Shown piece after piece: positions 43,856 through 44,348 of a stretch of DNA of 44,348 bases. Each line of letters begins with the position of its first letter. Within the stretch, counting starts at the first letter, position 1. The stretch is from Melioribacteraceae bacterium (GTDB lineage: Bacteria > Bacteroidota > Ignavibacteria > Ignavibacteriales > Melioribacteraceae). Location: contig JANQIV010000213.1 in NCBI GenBank assembly GCA_028282005.1, positions 1-44,348 of the forward strand. The letters are read 5' to 3'. The notes under the pieces are model-generated. The model was not told where the DNA came from. It worked only from the letters and a program-made list of their open reading frames with translations, and did not search any database. The position numbers were made by a program, and so were the translations under genes.

Positions 43856-44348
43856 ATGAAATCCAGCGCATTTAATCAATTCAGATTTGGTTTAGTTAGT
43901 CTCTTTGTAATTATTGTTGTCGGGACATTAGGTTACGAAATTATTGAGGAGGATTGGGACCTTCTCGATTCTTTTTATATGACTGTAATTACAATTTCAA
44001 CAACAGGTTTTAAAGAAGTAAAAAACTTATCAACTGAAGGTAGAATTTTAACAATATTTCTGATTATTTCAGGTGTTTTAACCATTGCTTACACAGGAGG
44101 TAAAGCGGCACAAATACTGGTTGAAACACAGTTATTCAGGAGGAGAAGGATGAGCAAAGAACTTGAAAATATTTCTGGGCATTACATCGTTTGCGGTTAC
44201 GGAAGAATGGGTAAACACATCTGTGATGGGTTGAAGTATAATAAAATGCCTTTTGTTGTTATCGAGAACGATTTGAAGAAGATTGAAATAATTGACGAGT
44301 TAGGATATCTCTTTATAAATGGTGATGCAACAAGTGATGAAATTTTTA
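43856..44348 (+). CDS. Two-helix potassium channel with RCK/TrkA-N domain (3' end cut by window edge)
   Basis: The 164 visible residues show TM1 (11-27), a pore loop with filter-like ITISTTGFKEV (45-55), TM2 (64-80), then an RCK NAD-binding fold from about 109 (HYIVCGYGRMGKHI, with the acidic VIEND after it). The layout is that of MthK-type ligand-gated K+ channels. The filter reads T-T-G-F-K-E instead of T-x-G-Y-G-D. Met99, between TM2 and RCK, has AGGAGG six bases upstream (44138-44143), as if the RCK part were also made alone. The gene starts at ATG 43856 and continues past the window. Confidence 0.88.
   Translation, partial: MKSSAFNQFRFGLVSLFVIIVVGTLGYEIIEEDWDLLDSFYMTVITISTTGFKEVKNLSTEGRILTIFLIISGVLTIAYTGGKAAQILVETQLFRRRRMSKELENISGHYIVCGYGRMGKHICDGLKYNKMPFVVIENDLKKIEIIDELGYLFINGDATSDEIF
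44138..44152 (+). promoter_or_regulatory. Internal ribosome binding site and start in the K+ channel gene
   Basis: AGGAGG at 44138-44143, then six bases, then in-frame ATG 44150. It is the best SD in the window although it lies inside a coding region; it encodes the Arg-rich junction RRRR before Met99. Confidence 0.6.

Overview
The window looks like a chromosomal segment of a Gram-negative, AT-rich bacterium of the Bacteroidota/Chlorobi side of the tree, most likely Ignavibacteria-like. The main reasons are four secreted proteins ending in a type IX secretion (Por) sorting tail with the NYPNPFNP signature, a Kdo/LPS-export gene set, a full aerotolerance (Bat) operon, and many genes lacking a clear Shine-Dalgarno sequence. 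Taxonomy is inferred from these family traits only; no rRNA is present. I see no phage, insertion sequence, tRNA, rRNA or CRISPR array.

Layout. Positions 2-1869: 3' part of a SLC13/DASS anion transporter, then a DUF302 protein. 1956-7321: a large Asp-box (BNR) secreted protein, a GT-C type membrane glycosyltransferase and an unknown 245-residue protein. 7335-8321 (minus): a DRG-like GTPase with a TGS domain. 8543-16937: MoxR, DUF58, a short BatD-like membrane protein, BatA, BatB, BatC, BatD and BatE on the plus strand, mostly overlapping or tightly spaced. A palindromic GTCATT...AATGAC element sits between batC and batD. 17023-17358: a small exported protein with four Cys-Pro-Tyr motifs. 17395-22499 (minus): a jelly-roll-like secreted protein, a membrane AraC-type regulator and a subtilisin-family protease. 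22819-24432 (plus): an M48 (Ste24-like) protease and a helical unknown protein. 24476-27610 (minus): four NBR1-type Ig-like domains joined to a glycoside-hydrolase-like domain and a sorting tail.

27865-38595 is a long plus-strand run: VWA lipoprotein, gatC, kdsB, a D-cysteine desulfhydrase-like PLP enzyme, a stand-alone B12-binding protein, a membrane acyltransferase, ruvB, kdsA, kdsD, lptC, an OstA-like protein and lptB. It joins Kdo synthesis and activation with the LPS export ATPase and periplasmic parts. 38661-43680 is minus: an acylating aldehyde dehydrogenase with an unusual C-terminal tail, then a LytTR response regulator, a LytS-type kinase and two LiaF-like membrane proteins that look like one envelope-stress operon. 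At the right edge a K+-channel/RCK gene starts at 43856 and runs off the window.

The points most worth a second look are: an internal, strongly SD-preceded start codon that would release a free RCK domain from the K+ channel gene; a two-copy 9-bp direct repeat with LytTR-like spacing upstream of the LiaF/LytS/LytTR operon; the CPY-repeat exported protein; the NBR1-Ig/glycosidase fusion; the aldehyde dehydrogenase tail that resembles a microcompartment encapsulation peptide; and two structured GTCATT...AATGAC elements. None of these was tested by a search; all are read from the sequence.
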